DNA of 64,000 bases from Streptomyces wedmorensis (lineage in GTDB: Bacteria; Actinomycetota; Actinomycetes; Streptomycetales; Streptomycetaceae): the NCBI RefSeq assembly GCF_000716445.1, contig NZ_JNWK01000001.1, forward strand, positions 248,001-312,000, written 5' to 3'. Within the stretch, counting starts at the first letter, position 1; each line of letters opens with the position of its first letter. Under the pieces are notes generated by a model that saw only the letters and a program-made list of their open reading frames with translations, did not search any database and was not told where the DNA came from. The translations under genes and the position numbers were made by a program. This document shows, one piece after another, positions 42,868 to 51,044 of the stretch.

Positions 42868-43743
42868 ATGTCGTGGGCGAGCCGGGTGCGAAGCATCCGG
42901 GCGGGGGCGGAGAGCCGCTTCCCCGTGCTCTCGGAACTGACGACGAGGCTGGTCAGCGGCAACCTGCTGGACGCGGCCACCCGGCTGGCCGCCCAGGGAT
43001 TCCTGGCCGCCGTACCCCTCCTGTTCGCCATGGCGGCGTTCGCTCCGCTCGCGGTGCGGCAGCAACTGGCCGAGTCCCTGCGCGCCATGTTCGGGTTGAC
43101 CGGGGCGTCCGACAAAGAACTCCAGCAGGTCCTCGCCCCGAGCACCGCCGACGCGCTGAGGGAGACCACCGGCGTCGTAGGCGCCCTCGTGGCCCTGGTG
43201 TCGGCCACCAGTTTCAGCCGCGCGATGGCCCGGGTGTGCGAGCGTGCCTGGGGGCTGCCCAAGTCCGGCACGCGGATCGCCGCCTGGCGGTGGACGATCT
43301 GGCTCCTCGCCCTGATCGTCGTGGTCCTCCTCCAGGCACCCCTCCGCGATGGCTTCGGCGCCGGGCCCTTGCTGGCCCTTCCCCTGTTCTTCCTGGTCAG
43401 TACGGGAGTGTGGCTCTGGACCCAGCACCTCCTGCTGGTCAAACGGGTCGCCTGGCTGCCCCTCCTCCCCGGCGCCGTCCTCGCCGGTGCCGCCACGAGC
43501 GCCCTCGGGCTCACGGCACGCCTCTACATGCCGGGCGCCCTCAACCGTGCCCTCGGCGAGTACGGCTCCCTGGGCCTCGTCCTCACCATGCTGTCCTGGC
43601 TCATCCTGGTGTGCGCCGCCCTCACCTTCGCCTTCACCATCGGAGCCGTACTCGCCCGCGAACCCCCGCTGAGCCACTACCTCGGGACGCCGCCGAGGCC
43701 GTCCGACCCTGACGCCCCGCCGAGGGAGCGATCGGAGCGCTGA
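42868..43743 (+). CDS. YihY/virulence factor BrkB family membrane protein
   Basis: A 291-residue protein with about six membrane helices and the YihY pattern: LDAATRLAAQGFLAAVPLLF, then the AxxGLPKSGTRIAAWRW loop, and the final helices ending ALTFAFTIGAVLAREPPLSHY. The family is widespread; despite the old tRNA-processing label it has no proven transport role. GGGAGG seven bases before the ATG supports the start. It lies 190 bp after the 23-bp hairpin and converges on the isochorismatase-like gene. Confidence 0.85.
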   Translation: MSWASRVRSIRAGAESRFPVLSELTTRLVSGNLLDAATRLAAQGFLAAVPLLFAMAAFAPLAVRQQLAESLRAMFGLTGASDKELQQVLAPSTADALRETTGVVGALVALVSATSFSRAMARVCERAWGLPKSGTRIAAWRWTIWLLALIVVVLLQAPLRDGFGAGPLLALPLFFLVSTGVWLWTQHLLLVKRVAWLPLLPGAVLAGAATSALGLTARLYMPGALNRALGEYGSLGLVLTMLSWLILVCAALTFAFTIGAVLAREPPLSHYLGTPPRPSDPDAPPRERSER

Positions 43744-43768
43744 CGCCCCGGTCCGCTCCTCCGGCGCG

Positions 43769-44305
43769 TCACCAGGGCACGTCGGCCGCGTCGACGACGC
43801 GGCCGCCCATGTTCCGCTCCACCATCCGCAGGGCGGCGTCCGCGAGGTCCTCGTGGATGTGCGCCACGGCGTCGCGGGGGATCGTGACCGCGAAATGACG
43901 GATGTGGGCGTCCAGGGCGGAGTACAGCACGCACTGCTCGGTGACCTGGCCGGTGAGGACGAGGGTGTCGACGCCGAGGGTGCGCAGGAGGTAGGCCAGC
44001 GGCGTCTCGTAGAAGACGGAGTGACGGGCCTTGACGACGAACAGCGACTCGTCGTCGGGCCGGATCGGTTCGACGAGTTCGGGGTGGTGACCGGCCAGGG
44101 CCATCTCGAGGATCTGGCCGTGGTGGGAGCGCCAGCGCCCGAAGTTGTCGTTCGCGTAGACCACCGGGATCCCCGCCGCTCTGGCGCGCTCCAGGAGGTC
44201 GACGATCCCGGGGACGGCCCGTTCCACCGACGGCACGAGCCGCTCCGCGTCACGGTGTCGATAGGTGTTGATCATGTCGATGACGACGAGTGCGTACTTC
44301 GCCAA
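43769..44305 (-). CDS. Isochorismatase-like cysteine hydrolase
   Basis: The 178-residue hydrolase starts at TTG 44305 behind GGGGAG (44312-44317), giving the usual N-terminus AKYALVVIDMINTY; a GTG at 44344 is less likely. The catalytic triad fits the family: Asp in VVIDM, Lys in FVVKARHSVFYETPL, Cys in LTGQVTEQCVLYSALDA, with the cis-peptide next to it. Members cleave C-N or C-O bonds in nicotinamide, N-carbamoyl amines, isochorismate and others. N-carbamoyl hydrolysis would suit the deiminase island, but it is 17 kb away. Substrate unknown. Confidence 0.87.
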   Translation of the reverse strand: MAKYALVVIDMINTYRHRDAERLVPSVERAVPGIVDLLERARAAGIPVVYANDNFGRWRSHHGQILEMALAGHHPELVEPIRPDDESLFVVKARHSVFYETPLAYLLRTLGVDTLVLTGQVTEQCVLYSALDAHIRHFAVTIPRDAVAHIHEDLADAALRMVERNMGGRVVDAADVPW

Positions 44306-44663
44306 GATCGTCTCCCCATGTTCCGAAGCGCCGTGGCGAATCACACCTTATGTCTGGATATGGTCACGCTACCGGCAGCCGCCCGTCAACGGGCGAACCA
44401 CCAGACGCCTCGTACCCGCCGGGTTTCTCCGGCGGGTACGAGGCGGCCTGCGGCGAGGGAAGAGACGGGGAGCAAAGGTGCAGGTGGCGATCGGTCTCCC
44501 CGATCGATCCTCCGCCGCGGACGATTCGGTCGGTCGGTCCTCGCCGCGGACGATCTGCGGTTCGGGGGTCTTCTTCTCCGCCGTACGGGCCGGCGCTCCG
44601 GTCGGCGTCCGGTCGGCGGAAGGCGGGCCTGCAGGTCGCCGACGGTCGTCCCGCGGCCGGCCC
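44306..44663. other. Intergenic region with hairpin, no gene seen
   Basis: Between the hydrolase start and the dehydrogenase stop, no convincing gene is found. The stretch holds the hairpin at 44407-44444 and a 13-bp direct repeat (GCCGCGGACGATC-like) at about 44515 and 44547, in a region that may be decayed sequence. Confidence 0.5.
44407..44444 (-). terminator. Strong hairpin terminator
   Basis: GCCTCGTACCCGCCGG (44407-44422) pairs perfectly with CCGGCGGGTACGAGGC (44429-44444) across the loop GTTTCT. It lies downstream of the dehydrogenase (minus strand) and upstream of the isochorismatase-like gene, separating their transcripts. Confidence 0.78.
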
Positions 44664-45848
44664 TCAGGGCCGGAAGAGGACCTTCACCGCGCCGTCCCGC
44701 TTGGTCTGAAACATGTCGTAGGCGTCCGGTGCCGCGGAGAGCGGGAGGCGGTGCGTGGCGAACCCGTCGACGCCCAGGGGGTCTTCGTCCGTGAGGAGGG
44801 GCATCAGGTCGCCGACCCAGCGCAGGACGTTCGCCTGGCCCATGTGGAGCCGTAGCTGCTTGTCGAACATGACGAGGAGCGGCATCGGGTCGGCGGCGCC
44901 GCCGTACACGCCCGAAAGCGACACCGTGCCGCCGCGGCGCACGAGCTCGACGGCCAGGTACAGCGCGGACAGCCGGTCCACGCCGAAGCGGCGCATCAGA
45001 CGCCGGGCGAGCGCGTCGGGCAGATGGGCGACGACCGAGTGGAGGCCCCGGGCGACCGGCGCCCCGTGCGCCTCCATGCCGACCGCGTCGATCACCGCGT
45101 CGGGACCCCGCCCGCCCGTCAGGTCGCGCACCCGGTCGACCACCTCGCCGCCGTCGGCGGCCGGATCCAGCGTCCGTACGCCGCGCGCCGACGCCCGGTC
45201 GCGTCGCTCGCCCACCGGATCGACGCCGATCACGAGGCCGGCCCCCCGCAGAAGGGCGATCCGGCAGGCCATGTCCCCGATAGGACCCAGGCCGAGCACC
45301 GCCACCGAACCGTCGGGCGGCACGTCCGCGTACTCGACGGCCTGCCACGCCGTCGGCAGGACGTCCGACAGGTACACGAAACGGTCGTCCGGCGGTCCTT
45401 CGGGCAGCGGGACGGGCAGGGTGTTCCCGAACGGCACGCGCAGGTACTCGGCCTGCGCGCCCGGCACCTGTCCGTACAGCTTGGTGTACCCGAAGAGCGC
45501 CGCCCCCGTCCCGTACGCGTGCACCTGCGTCGTCTCGCACTGCGAGTGCAGCCCCCGCGCGCACATCGCGCACGTGCCGCACGAGAGGTTGAACGGGACG
45601 ACGACGCGGTCGCCGGGCTTGAGCCGCCGCACGTCGGGGCCCACCTCCTCGACCACGCCCATCGGCTCGTGCCCGAGTACGTCCCCCGGGTCGAGGAACG
45701 GCCCGAGCACCTCGTAGAGATGGAGGTCGGAGCCGCACAGCCCGGTCGACGTGATCCGCACGATCACGTCGGTGGGTTCCCGGATCTCGGGATCCGGCAC
45801 CGTCTCCCACGAGACCTTCCGCCGGCCCTGCCACGTCACGGCCTTCAT
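44664..45848 (-). CDS. Zinc-dependent alcohol dehydrogenase, formaldehyde-dehydrogenase-like
   Basis: A 394-residue medium-chain dehydrogenase. Catalytic zinc ligands are Cys in STGLCGSDLHLYE and His-Glu in GHEPMGVV. The structural zinc site has four cysteines in CGTCAMCARGLHSQC. The nucleotide fold is marked by VAVLGLGPIGDMACRIA and the NAD-specific acidic VIGVDPV. Length and the LPTAWQAVEYADVPPDGSV stretch fit the glutathione-independent formaldehyde/threonine-type group. It oxidises an alcohol or aldehyde adduct in the cytosol; substrate not determinable. It stands alone. Confidence 0.9.
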   Translation of the reverse strand: MKAVTWQGRRKVSWETVPDPEIREPTDVIVRITSTGLCGSDLHLYEVLGPFLDPGDVLGHEPMGVVEEVGPDVRRLKPGDRVVVPFNLSCGTCAMCARGLHSQCETTQVHAYGTGAALFGYTKLYGQVPGAQAEYLRVPFGNTLPVPLPEGPPDDRFVYLSDVLPTAWQAVEYADVPPDGSVAVLGLGPIGDMACRIALLRGAGLVIGVDPVGERRDRASARGVRTLDPAADGGEVVDRVRDLTGGRGPDAVIDAVGMEAHGAPVARGLHSVVAHLPDALARRLMRRFGVDRLSALYLAVELVRRGGTVSLSGVYGGAADPMPLLVMFDKQLRLHMGQANVLRWVGDLMPLLTDEDPLGVDGFATHRLPLSAAPDAYDMFQTKRDGAVKVLFRP

Positions 45849-46087
45849 CACCGCCACCTTCCCGTCCGATGTCCGGCGCGCCGATCGCGCATGGGTGCCG
45901 TACGACCGGGCAGCCGCCCGGTGCCGCTGCCCGGACGCTTCCCCTCCCTGCCGGGCAGCGGCGCCGACACGGGCGCCGGATCGGCTGGGATTCCCCGCCG
46001 GCCCGATGGATGCCGTGACGGCCACGACCTCTCCTGCCACGGCGTCTGACCCCTATCGGGGCGGTCCATGCGCCGGGCCGCGTGCTT

Positions 46088-48487
46088 TCAGGGGAGGTGG
46101 AGGTCGAGGACGCAGATGTCGTCCCGGTTCCCCGGCCCGATCGCGGCGAGCGGGCGGGAGAGCATGGCGTCGCGGTTCCCGCGCAGGAGGCCCAGGGCTC
46201 GGGCCGCGAGGCGGTCGAGCCCCACCGACAGGTCCTCGCCGGGCTCCTCCACGAGGCCGTCCGTGTAGAGCAGGAGATGATCGCCGGGCAGCAGCTCGAC
46301 CTCGGCCTCCTCGTACCGGGCGTCGGGCGCGGCACCGAGGAGGCAGCCCGCGGGCTGGGACAGGAAGCTCGCCTCGCCGTCCCGGACCAGGAGGGGCGGC
46401 GGGTGCCCGGCGCGCACCCAGGTCAGCCGGTGGTCCCAGGGCCGGTAGCGCCCCATGACCATGGTCGCGGTGGCGCCCCGCTCGTCGGTCGCGGTGTGCA
46501 GGAGGAGGGCGTTGAGCCTGCCGAGGACGTCGGGGAGGGCCGAACCCGTGATGGTCATGCCCTTGGCGGTGAACCGGAGCTGGGCCATCGTGCCGACGGC
46601 CGCCAGACCGTGGCCGGCCACGTCTCCGACGACGAACAGGGCGCTGCCGTCCGGCAGCTCGATCGCGGAATACCAGTCGCCTCCGACGTTGAGGCCCCGG
46701 TCGGCGGGGACGTAGGCCACGTCGACACACAGCCCGGCGAGTTCGAGCGACTGCTCGGGGATCGGCAGCAGGGTGTCCTGGAGGCGCGCCCCGAGGGCCC
46801 GCTCGGCCTTGAGCATGCCGCGCTGGACGAGGTTGTCGCGTTCGCTCTCGCGCAGGGCCAGCTCCGCGTTCCGCTGCGCGCTGAGGTCCTGGAAGACGCC
46901 GTGCACCGCGATGGGAGCGCCGTCCGTGTCCCGCTGCGCCTCCGCGACGATGCGAAGGTGCCGTACGTCGTGGGCCGTGGTGATGCGGAAGGGCAGGTCG
47001 ATCGGCCGGCCTTCGCCGAGCAGCCGCTGCACGGCGGTCGCCAGCCTCGGCAGGTCTTCGGCGACCAGATGGCGGGGCAGCTCCTCCAGGGGCATGGGGC
47101 CGAGCGCGGGATCGCGGTCGAACACGACGTACACCTGGTCGGACCAGGTGATGGTGTCGGTGACCAGGTCCCAGGACGCCCAGCCGAGGTTGCCCAGCCG
47201 CTGGATGTCGCCGAGCCGCCTGTTCTCGCGCGCGCTGGTGTCGTGGCGGATCCAGGACACCACCAGACGCCCGCCGAGCCGGGAGGCGCGGACCGAGTAG
47301 ACGGACTCCTCCTGGACGCCGGCGCTCACCTCCACGTAGGTGAAGGGCGCGCCCTCATAGACCGTCCCCGTCGTCAGTGCCTCCAGGTACCCGTCCCACA
47401 GGGCGGTGCCCGCGACCGTCGGGTACGTCTCCAGGATCCGCCGCCCCACCAGTTCCTTGCCCTGCCGCCCGGCCACGTCGACGGCCTCGCGTGTCGCCGC
47501 CTCGATCAGGTAGTCCTCGACGTCACCGGTATCCGACCGCAGGGGCGTGAGCAGCGCCGCCGCGCCCGACATGGCGTCGAACACCGTCTGCACCGCCCGT
47601 ACGTCCTCCTCCTGGGGCGCGTGGGCCCCGTGCGGCCGCCGGTCTTCCCGCAGGGGCCCGCCGCACAGCCGGACGGCGCGCCGCAGCAGCGTCCGGGTCC
47701 GCGGGTCGAAGGGGCCCGGGACGGTCCGGAGGAAACCGACGACCGTGGTCTTCGGCGCGGTGCCGGGCACGGGGATCCAGGCCCGCGAGGGCCACCGCCC
47801 GGGCGGGTCCCCGATCAGCAGATGGTAGGCGGCGTCCCGCTCCGGTTCTTCGAGCCACACAGCTTCCTGGAGGTCCGCGGCCTCCAGGGGGGCGACACCC
47901 GCGAGGGGAGGGACGTGGCTCCACTGCTCGGCGAGCGCGTCGTCGATGCCGGCCCTGCCGACCAGCTCCAGGCTGCGGCCCTCGGTCACCGTGTAGATCA
48001 TCACGGCGTCGACGCCTTCCGCCTCGCTCAGCGTCGACCGGAGCAGCTCCGCCACGTCGTCCGGGGGCCGCGCGTGAGCCAACCCGTGGGCCAGACGTGC
48101 CAGCGGCGCCGTCCGGTCCCCGTCCGGCGGGGGGTCGCCGACGAGGTAGCGGCCGGCGTCGAAGGGCGAGGGGCTCTCCTCCGGGGGACCGGCGGGCGCC
48201 GCCGCCACGGGCGCCGGGCCGGGAGTGGCCGATCCGACCCGGCCCAGGGTGATCCAGCACTCCTCCAGGAGCGTCCGCCTGCGCTGCTCGGCGCGATCCG
48301 CCAGCAGCTGATAGGCGGCGTCCGCGGACACGCCCGCCTGTGCCATGACGACGCCCTTGGCCCGTTCGAGGACGGCCGTCATCGACGCGCCGCTCTCCAG
48401 GTCGACGACCTCGGCACGCAGCCTGGCCACGACCTTGGCCAACGCCAGGACCTCGGAAGCCGTGCCCTCACCCGCTTCGGGCGTCAC
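46088..48487 (-). CDS. ANTAR-GAF-PAS-SpoIIE phosphatase
   Basis: A 799-residue multi-sensor protein phosphatase. An N-terminal ANTAR RNA-binding helix bundle is at about 20-78 (SGASMTAVLERAKGVVMAQA). A GAF domain follows at 115-260, then two PAS domains at about 280-520 (second: LGWASWDLVTDTITWSDQVY). The SpoIIE/PP2C domain (about 560-795) has metal aspartates in VGGDWYSAIE and GDVAGHGL. ANTAR plus phosphatase in one chain would join antitermination-type RNA binding to sigma-pathway signalling. The GTG at 48487 has GGAGGG seven bases upstream; ATG 48514 and 48502 are alternatives. No RsbW domain is attached, unlike the phosphatase at 3442. Confidence 0.87.
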   Translation of the reverse strand: MTPEAGEGTASEVLALAKVVARLRAEVVDLESGASMTAVLERAKGVVMAQAGVSADAAYQLLADRAEQRRRTLLEECWITLGRVGSATPGPAPVAAAPAGPPEESPSPFDAGRYLVGDPPPDGDRTAPLARLAHGLAHARPPDDVAELLRSTLSEAEGVDAVMIYTVTEGRSLELVGRAGIDDALAEQWSHVPPLAGVAPLEAADLQEAVWLEEPERDAAYHLLIGDPPGRWPSRAWIPVPGTAPKTTVVGFLRTVPGPFDPRTRTLLRRAVRLCGGPLREDRRPHGAHAPQEEDVRAVQTVFDAMSGAAALLTPLRSDTGDVEDYLIEAATREAVDVAGRQGKELVGRRILETYPTVAGTALWDGYLEALTTGTVYEGAPFTYVEVSAGVQEESVYSVRASRLGGRLVVSWIRHDTSARENRRLGDIQRLGNLGWASWDLVTDTITWSDQVYVVFDRDPALGPMPLEELPRHLVAEDLPRLATAVQRLLGEGRPIDLPFRITTAHDVRHLRIVAEAQRDTDGAPIAVHGVFQDLSAQRNAELALRESERDNLVQRGMLKAERALGARLQDTLLPIPEQSLELAGLCVDVAYVPADRGLNVGGDWYSAIELPDGSALFVVGDVAGHGLAAVGTMAQLRFTAKGMTITGSALPDVLGRLNALLLHTATDERGATATMVMGRYRPWDHRLTWVRAGHPPPLLVRDGEASFLSQPAGCLLGAAPDARYEEAEVELLPGDHLLLYTDGLVEEPGEDLSVGLDRLAARALGLLRGNRDAMLSRPLAAIGPGNRDDICVLDLHLP

Positions 48488-48559
48488 GGAATCGCCCTCC
48501 ATACGTCCGAGCATGCCACTCAGGGCCGGGCGCGCATCCCGCGCCGCTCCGCGCGCCGG

Positions 48560-50068
48560 TCAGCGGCGGACCTTGAGGCTCCACTTCTCGGAGGTGCGGA
48601 TCGCGACCAGACCGGCCGGGACCGGGTGGACACCGGGCTCCCCGCACAACTGCCGCTCGGGTCGCAGGTGCGCGTCCATGGTGGCCATGACGATGGTGTC
48701 CGACTCGCTCCCGCGGTCCACCCTTACCTTCACCTTGGCGGAGGCGGGCATCGCCACGACCTCCCAGCCGTGGCCCGAGAGCTTCCCGTCCAGCGTGCGG
48801 GCGGCGCCCACGGGCAGTACCTCCAGCTTCCACGCGGCCGCGTGGTCCAGCTTCACGAACACGTGGCACCAGCCTTCGGGCCCCACGGCCAGGGGGCCCG
48901 TCATCGGTATGCGGCTGCCGATCTGCCCGACCCGGTGGCCGGTGCCGTCCGGCTGGACGGTGTGCACGTAGCCGGTGACGTCCTCGGGGCCGTCGCAAGC
49001 GGCCCGGAGCAGGGCGGGCGGCCCCGCGTAGCGCAGCACGAACGGGCCACGGCCCTCGGCACGTCCGCCCAAGACGTCCACCGTGTCGACCGGCCGGATC
49101 CGAAGCCGCCAGTCGCCGGAGGCCTCGATCCTCAGACGTGCTTCCGGCTCGCCCTCGGAGAACACCGGGAACCGCCCCCGGGCGTCCCTCGTGGACGAGA
49201 ACACGCACAGCTGATCCACCGTGCCCGTTTCGTCGAGCCGCCAGATGTAGAGCCAACTGTGCGGCCTGGGCCCCCGGAGCCGCTCGAACTCGACCACCGC
49301 AGGCCGGCCGGGCTCCGGATTCGGAACCGTCAACTCCTGCTTTCCGTGGCCCTCGTAGAGGCCGGCGGCCGGCCCGATCCGACTCGCCTCGCCCGCCGGC
49401 ACGGCCTCCGCGGCCTGCTTCGGGACGGCCTTGCTCATGGTCAGGACCGCGGCCGCGGCCGGAACCGCGAGCGCGGCCGGGGACGACCCCGGCCGCGGTG
49501 CGGCCTCCTTGTGGACCTCGGTCATCGCGGGGCCGGGCAGCGGCGCAGCCGGCAGGCACCCCGTGGGTACGCCGTAGTCGGCGGCCAGCGCGGCCGGTCC
49601 GGCGGTGTAGCCCTGGCCCACGGCGCGGAAGCGCCAGGCGCCGTCGCGGCGGTAGAGCTCGCCGAGGACCAGCGCGGTCTCCCCGCCGGCGTCCACGGGC
49701 TCGTACCGCGCCACCGCCCGACCCTCGCCACCGGCCACCTCCACGACCGCGCCGAACGTGCCGCCCGGGGCGAAGACGGCGATCAGCACCCGCTGTACGG
49801 CGGGTTCGACCGCCCGCTCGTCCACCTGGAGCCGGTGGACGAGGCGTCCGCCCTCCTGCGCACCGCCCAGGTGCCGCACGGCGCCGGAAGCGTGCGGGGG
49901 AGTGTCCGCCCGGATCACGTCGGCCGCACCGCGTGCCCGGCCCGCCGCGTCGAGGAGCACCGCCGCGACCGACATCAGGGGGCTGCCCGGCCGCCTCTCA
50001 CGGGCAACGGAGATGTGGAACGGACCTTTGGGCAGCGGGGCGTTGGCTCCCTTGATCATGAGCGTCAT
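48560..50068 (-). CDS. TerD-domain (tellurium-resistance/stress) protein
   Basis: A 502-residue protein. An N-terminal TerD-type beta-sandwich (residues about 1-165: LIKGANAPLPKGPFHISV, then VLGELYRRDGAWRFRAVGQG) may bind calcium. After an Ala/Pro linker, a second beta-rich region (about 235-500) begins with TVPNPEPGRPAVVEFERL and includes YIWRLDETG. TerD proteins act in cytoplasmic stress responses, including tellurite and differentiation in Streptomyces, with unclear chemistry. The long C-terminal part is not in simple TerD proteins. It lies 58 bp upstream of nothing else on its strand except the regulator at 50127, which may be co-transcribed. Confidence 0.85.
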   Translation of the reverse strand: MTLMIKGANAPLPKGPFHISVARERRPGSPLMSVAAVLLDAAGRARGAADVIRADTPPHASGAVRHLGGAQEGGRLVHRLQVDERAVEPAVQRVLIAVFAPGGTFGAVVEVAGGEGRAVARYEPVDAGGETALVLGELYRRDGAWRFRAVGQGYTAGPAALAADYGVPTGCLPAAPLPGPAMTEVHKEAAPRPGSSPAALAVPAAAAVLTMSKAVPKQAAEAVPAGEASRIGPAAGLYEGHGKQELTVPNPEPGRPAVVEFERLRGPRPHSWLYIWRLDETGTVDQLCVFSSTRDARGRFPVFSEGEPEARLRIEASGDWRLRIRPVDTVDVLGGRAEGRGPFVLRYAGPPALLRAACDGPEDVTGYVHTVQPDGTGHRVGQIGSRIPMTGPLAVGPEGWCHVFVKLDHAAAWKLEVLPVGAARTLDGKLSGHGWEVVAMPASAKVKVRVDRGSESDTIVMATMDAHLRPERQLCGEPGVHPVPAGLVAIRTSEKWSLKVRR

Positions 50069-50126
50069 GCCGACATCCTGACACCGCGGAACCGCTCGGT
50101 GAGGTGTCCGCGTGCGGCGGGTGGGG

Positions 50127-50456
50127 TCATCCGTCGCCGGAGGCGGTGGGGCCGGGCGGGTCGGCGAGGAGCGCGAGGAGGCCGGCGATCTGATGGTCCC
50201 CCTCGGCGGGGTGGCGGAAGCGGGAGCCCTGGACGATGCCGTAGCGGTTGCGCCGTCCGTCGTCGGCGCGGCTGCGCACGAGGTAGCCGGCCTCTTCGAG
50301 GTCCGTGACGATCGCCTGCACGGTCCGCTCGGTCACGCCGCAGGTCGACGCGATGTCGCGGAGCCGTATGCCGGGGTCGCGGGAGATGGCCAGCAGGACG
50401 CGAGCGTGGCTGGTGAGGAACGTCCACTCCGAGTGGGGATCCCGGGTTTCACCCAT
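50127..50456 (-). CDS. Winged-helix transcription regulator
   Basis: A 109-residue DNA-binding protein with one winged helix (residues about 12-75: TSHARVLLAISRDPGIRLRD, recognition helix CGVTERTVQAIVTDLEEAGY, wing RSRADDGRRNRYG). It resembles MarR/ArsR-like single-domain regulators without a sensor. It ends 59 bp before the TerD gene and is divergent from the STAS gene, with 125 bp between starts. It could control either; no palindrome was recognised there. Confidence 0.83.
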   Translation of the reverse strand: MGETRDPHSEWTFLTSHARVLLAISRDPGIRLRDIASTCGVTERTVQAIVTDLEEAGYLVRSRADDGRRNRYGIVQGSRFRHPAEGDHQIAGLLALLADPPGPTASGDG

Positions 50457-50518
50457 GGAACCATCGTGCGCCCGTACGAGGATTCCGGCAATCACCCGAA
50501 ACGATTTTCTGGAGAATA

Positions 50519-50547
50519 TTGACGCGTAATTCCCGAGAGTGGACAAT
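50519..50547 (+). promoter_or_regulatory. Promoter of the STAS gene
   Basis: TTGACG (50519-50524), 17-bp spacer, GACAAT (50542-50547), in an AT-rich patch unusual for this DNA. It is 34 bp upstream of the STAS start codon. Confidence 0.6.
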
Positions 50548-50581
50548 TCAGACGTAGTGTCGCCTCGGACGAGGAGGGGTC

Positions 50582-50983
50582 ATGACTGCCTTCCCCGAAG
50601 CCCCGCGCGCCGTTTCCCCATCGGTCAGGGCGGACGACGCGGGTATCTCCGTGTCCGTGCGGCGGTCGAACGCCGACAGGACCGTCGTCGGCATCGGCGG
50701 AGAGCTCGACATCGCCGCGGTCATGGAACTCAGGACCGCACTGGCCGAGGAGATGGCGGCGTGCGAAGCCGGCCGCGGGCTGGCGCTGGACCTGTCGGAG
50801 GTCACCTTCTGTGACTCCACCGGCCTGAACACTCTTCTTCGCGCGCGCCAGCGGGCCCTCAAGGAGCACCGCTCGCTGACCATCACGGCCGCCAGTCCCC
50901 AGGTGATCCGCCTCCTGGAGATCACCGGTGCGGACCGCCTCTTCGTCGAAGGAGCGGGACCGATCCCGCAGGGCACGGGATGA
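50582..50983 (+). CDS. STAS-domain anti-anti-sigma factor
   Basis: The 133-residue protein is a single STAS domain: IGGELDIAAVMELRTALAEE, then LALDLSEVTFCDSTGLNTLL with the conserved phosphorylatable Ser in CDSTG, and VIRLLEITGADRLF. Unphosphorylated members bind RsbW-like anti-sigma kinases and free the sigma factor. The two SpoIIE phosphatases in this window and the ATPase domain at 3442 are possible partners. GGAGGGG lies just before the ATG. It ends at a shared terminator. Confidence 0.9.
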   Translation: MTAFPEAPRAVSPSVRADDAGISVSVRRSNADRTVVGIGGELDIAAVMELRTALAEEMAACEAGRGLALDLSEVTFCDSTGLNTLLRARQRALKEHRSLTITAASPQVIRLLEITGADRLFVEGAGPIPQGTG

Positions 50984-50990
50984 CGACGCC

Positions 50991-51026
50991 GTCGTCGGCC
51001 TCGGCAGCGACCCCGAGGCCGACGAC
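50991..51026. terminator. Bidirectional terminator
   Basis: GTCGTCGGCCTCGG (50991-51004) pairs perfectly with CCGAGGCCGACGAC (51013-51026) across 8 bases. It lies between the convergent STAS and pectate lyase genes. Confidence 0.85.
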
Positions 51027-51044
51027 GGGTTCACCCCAGGGGGG

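Noticed and set aside
39604..44253. A 1549-codon open frame on the minus strand
   Set aside because: It is antisense to the CHAT-family and YihY genes; composition is Arg/Gly/Pro-rich without any domain. Only its last 119 codons (39604-39963) look like a real gene.
46082..50308. A 1408-codon open frame on the plus strand
   Set aside because: It is the complement of the SpoIIE phosphatase and TerD genes; long antisense frames are expected at this GC content.
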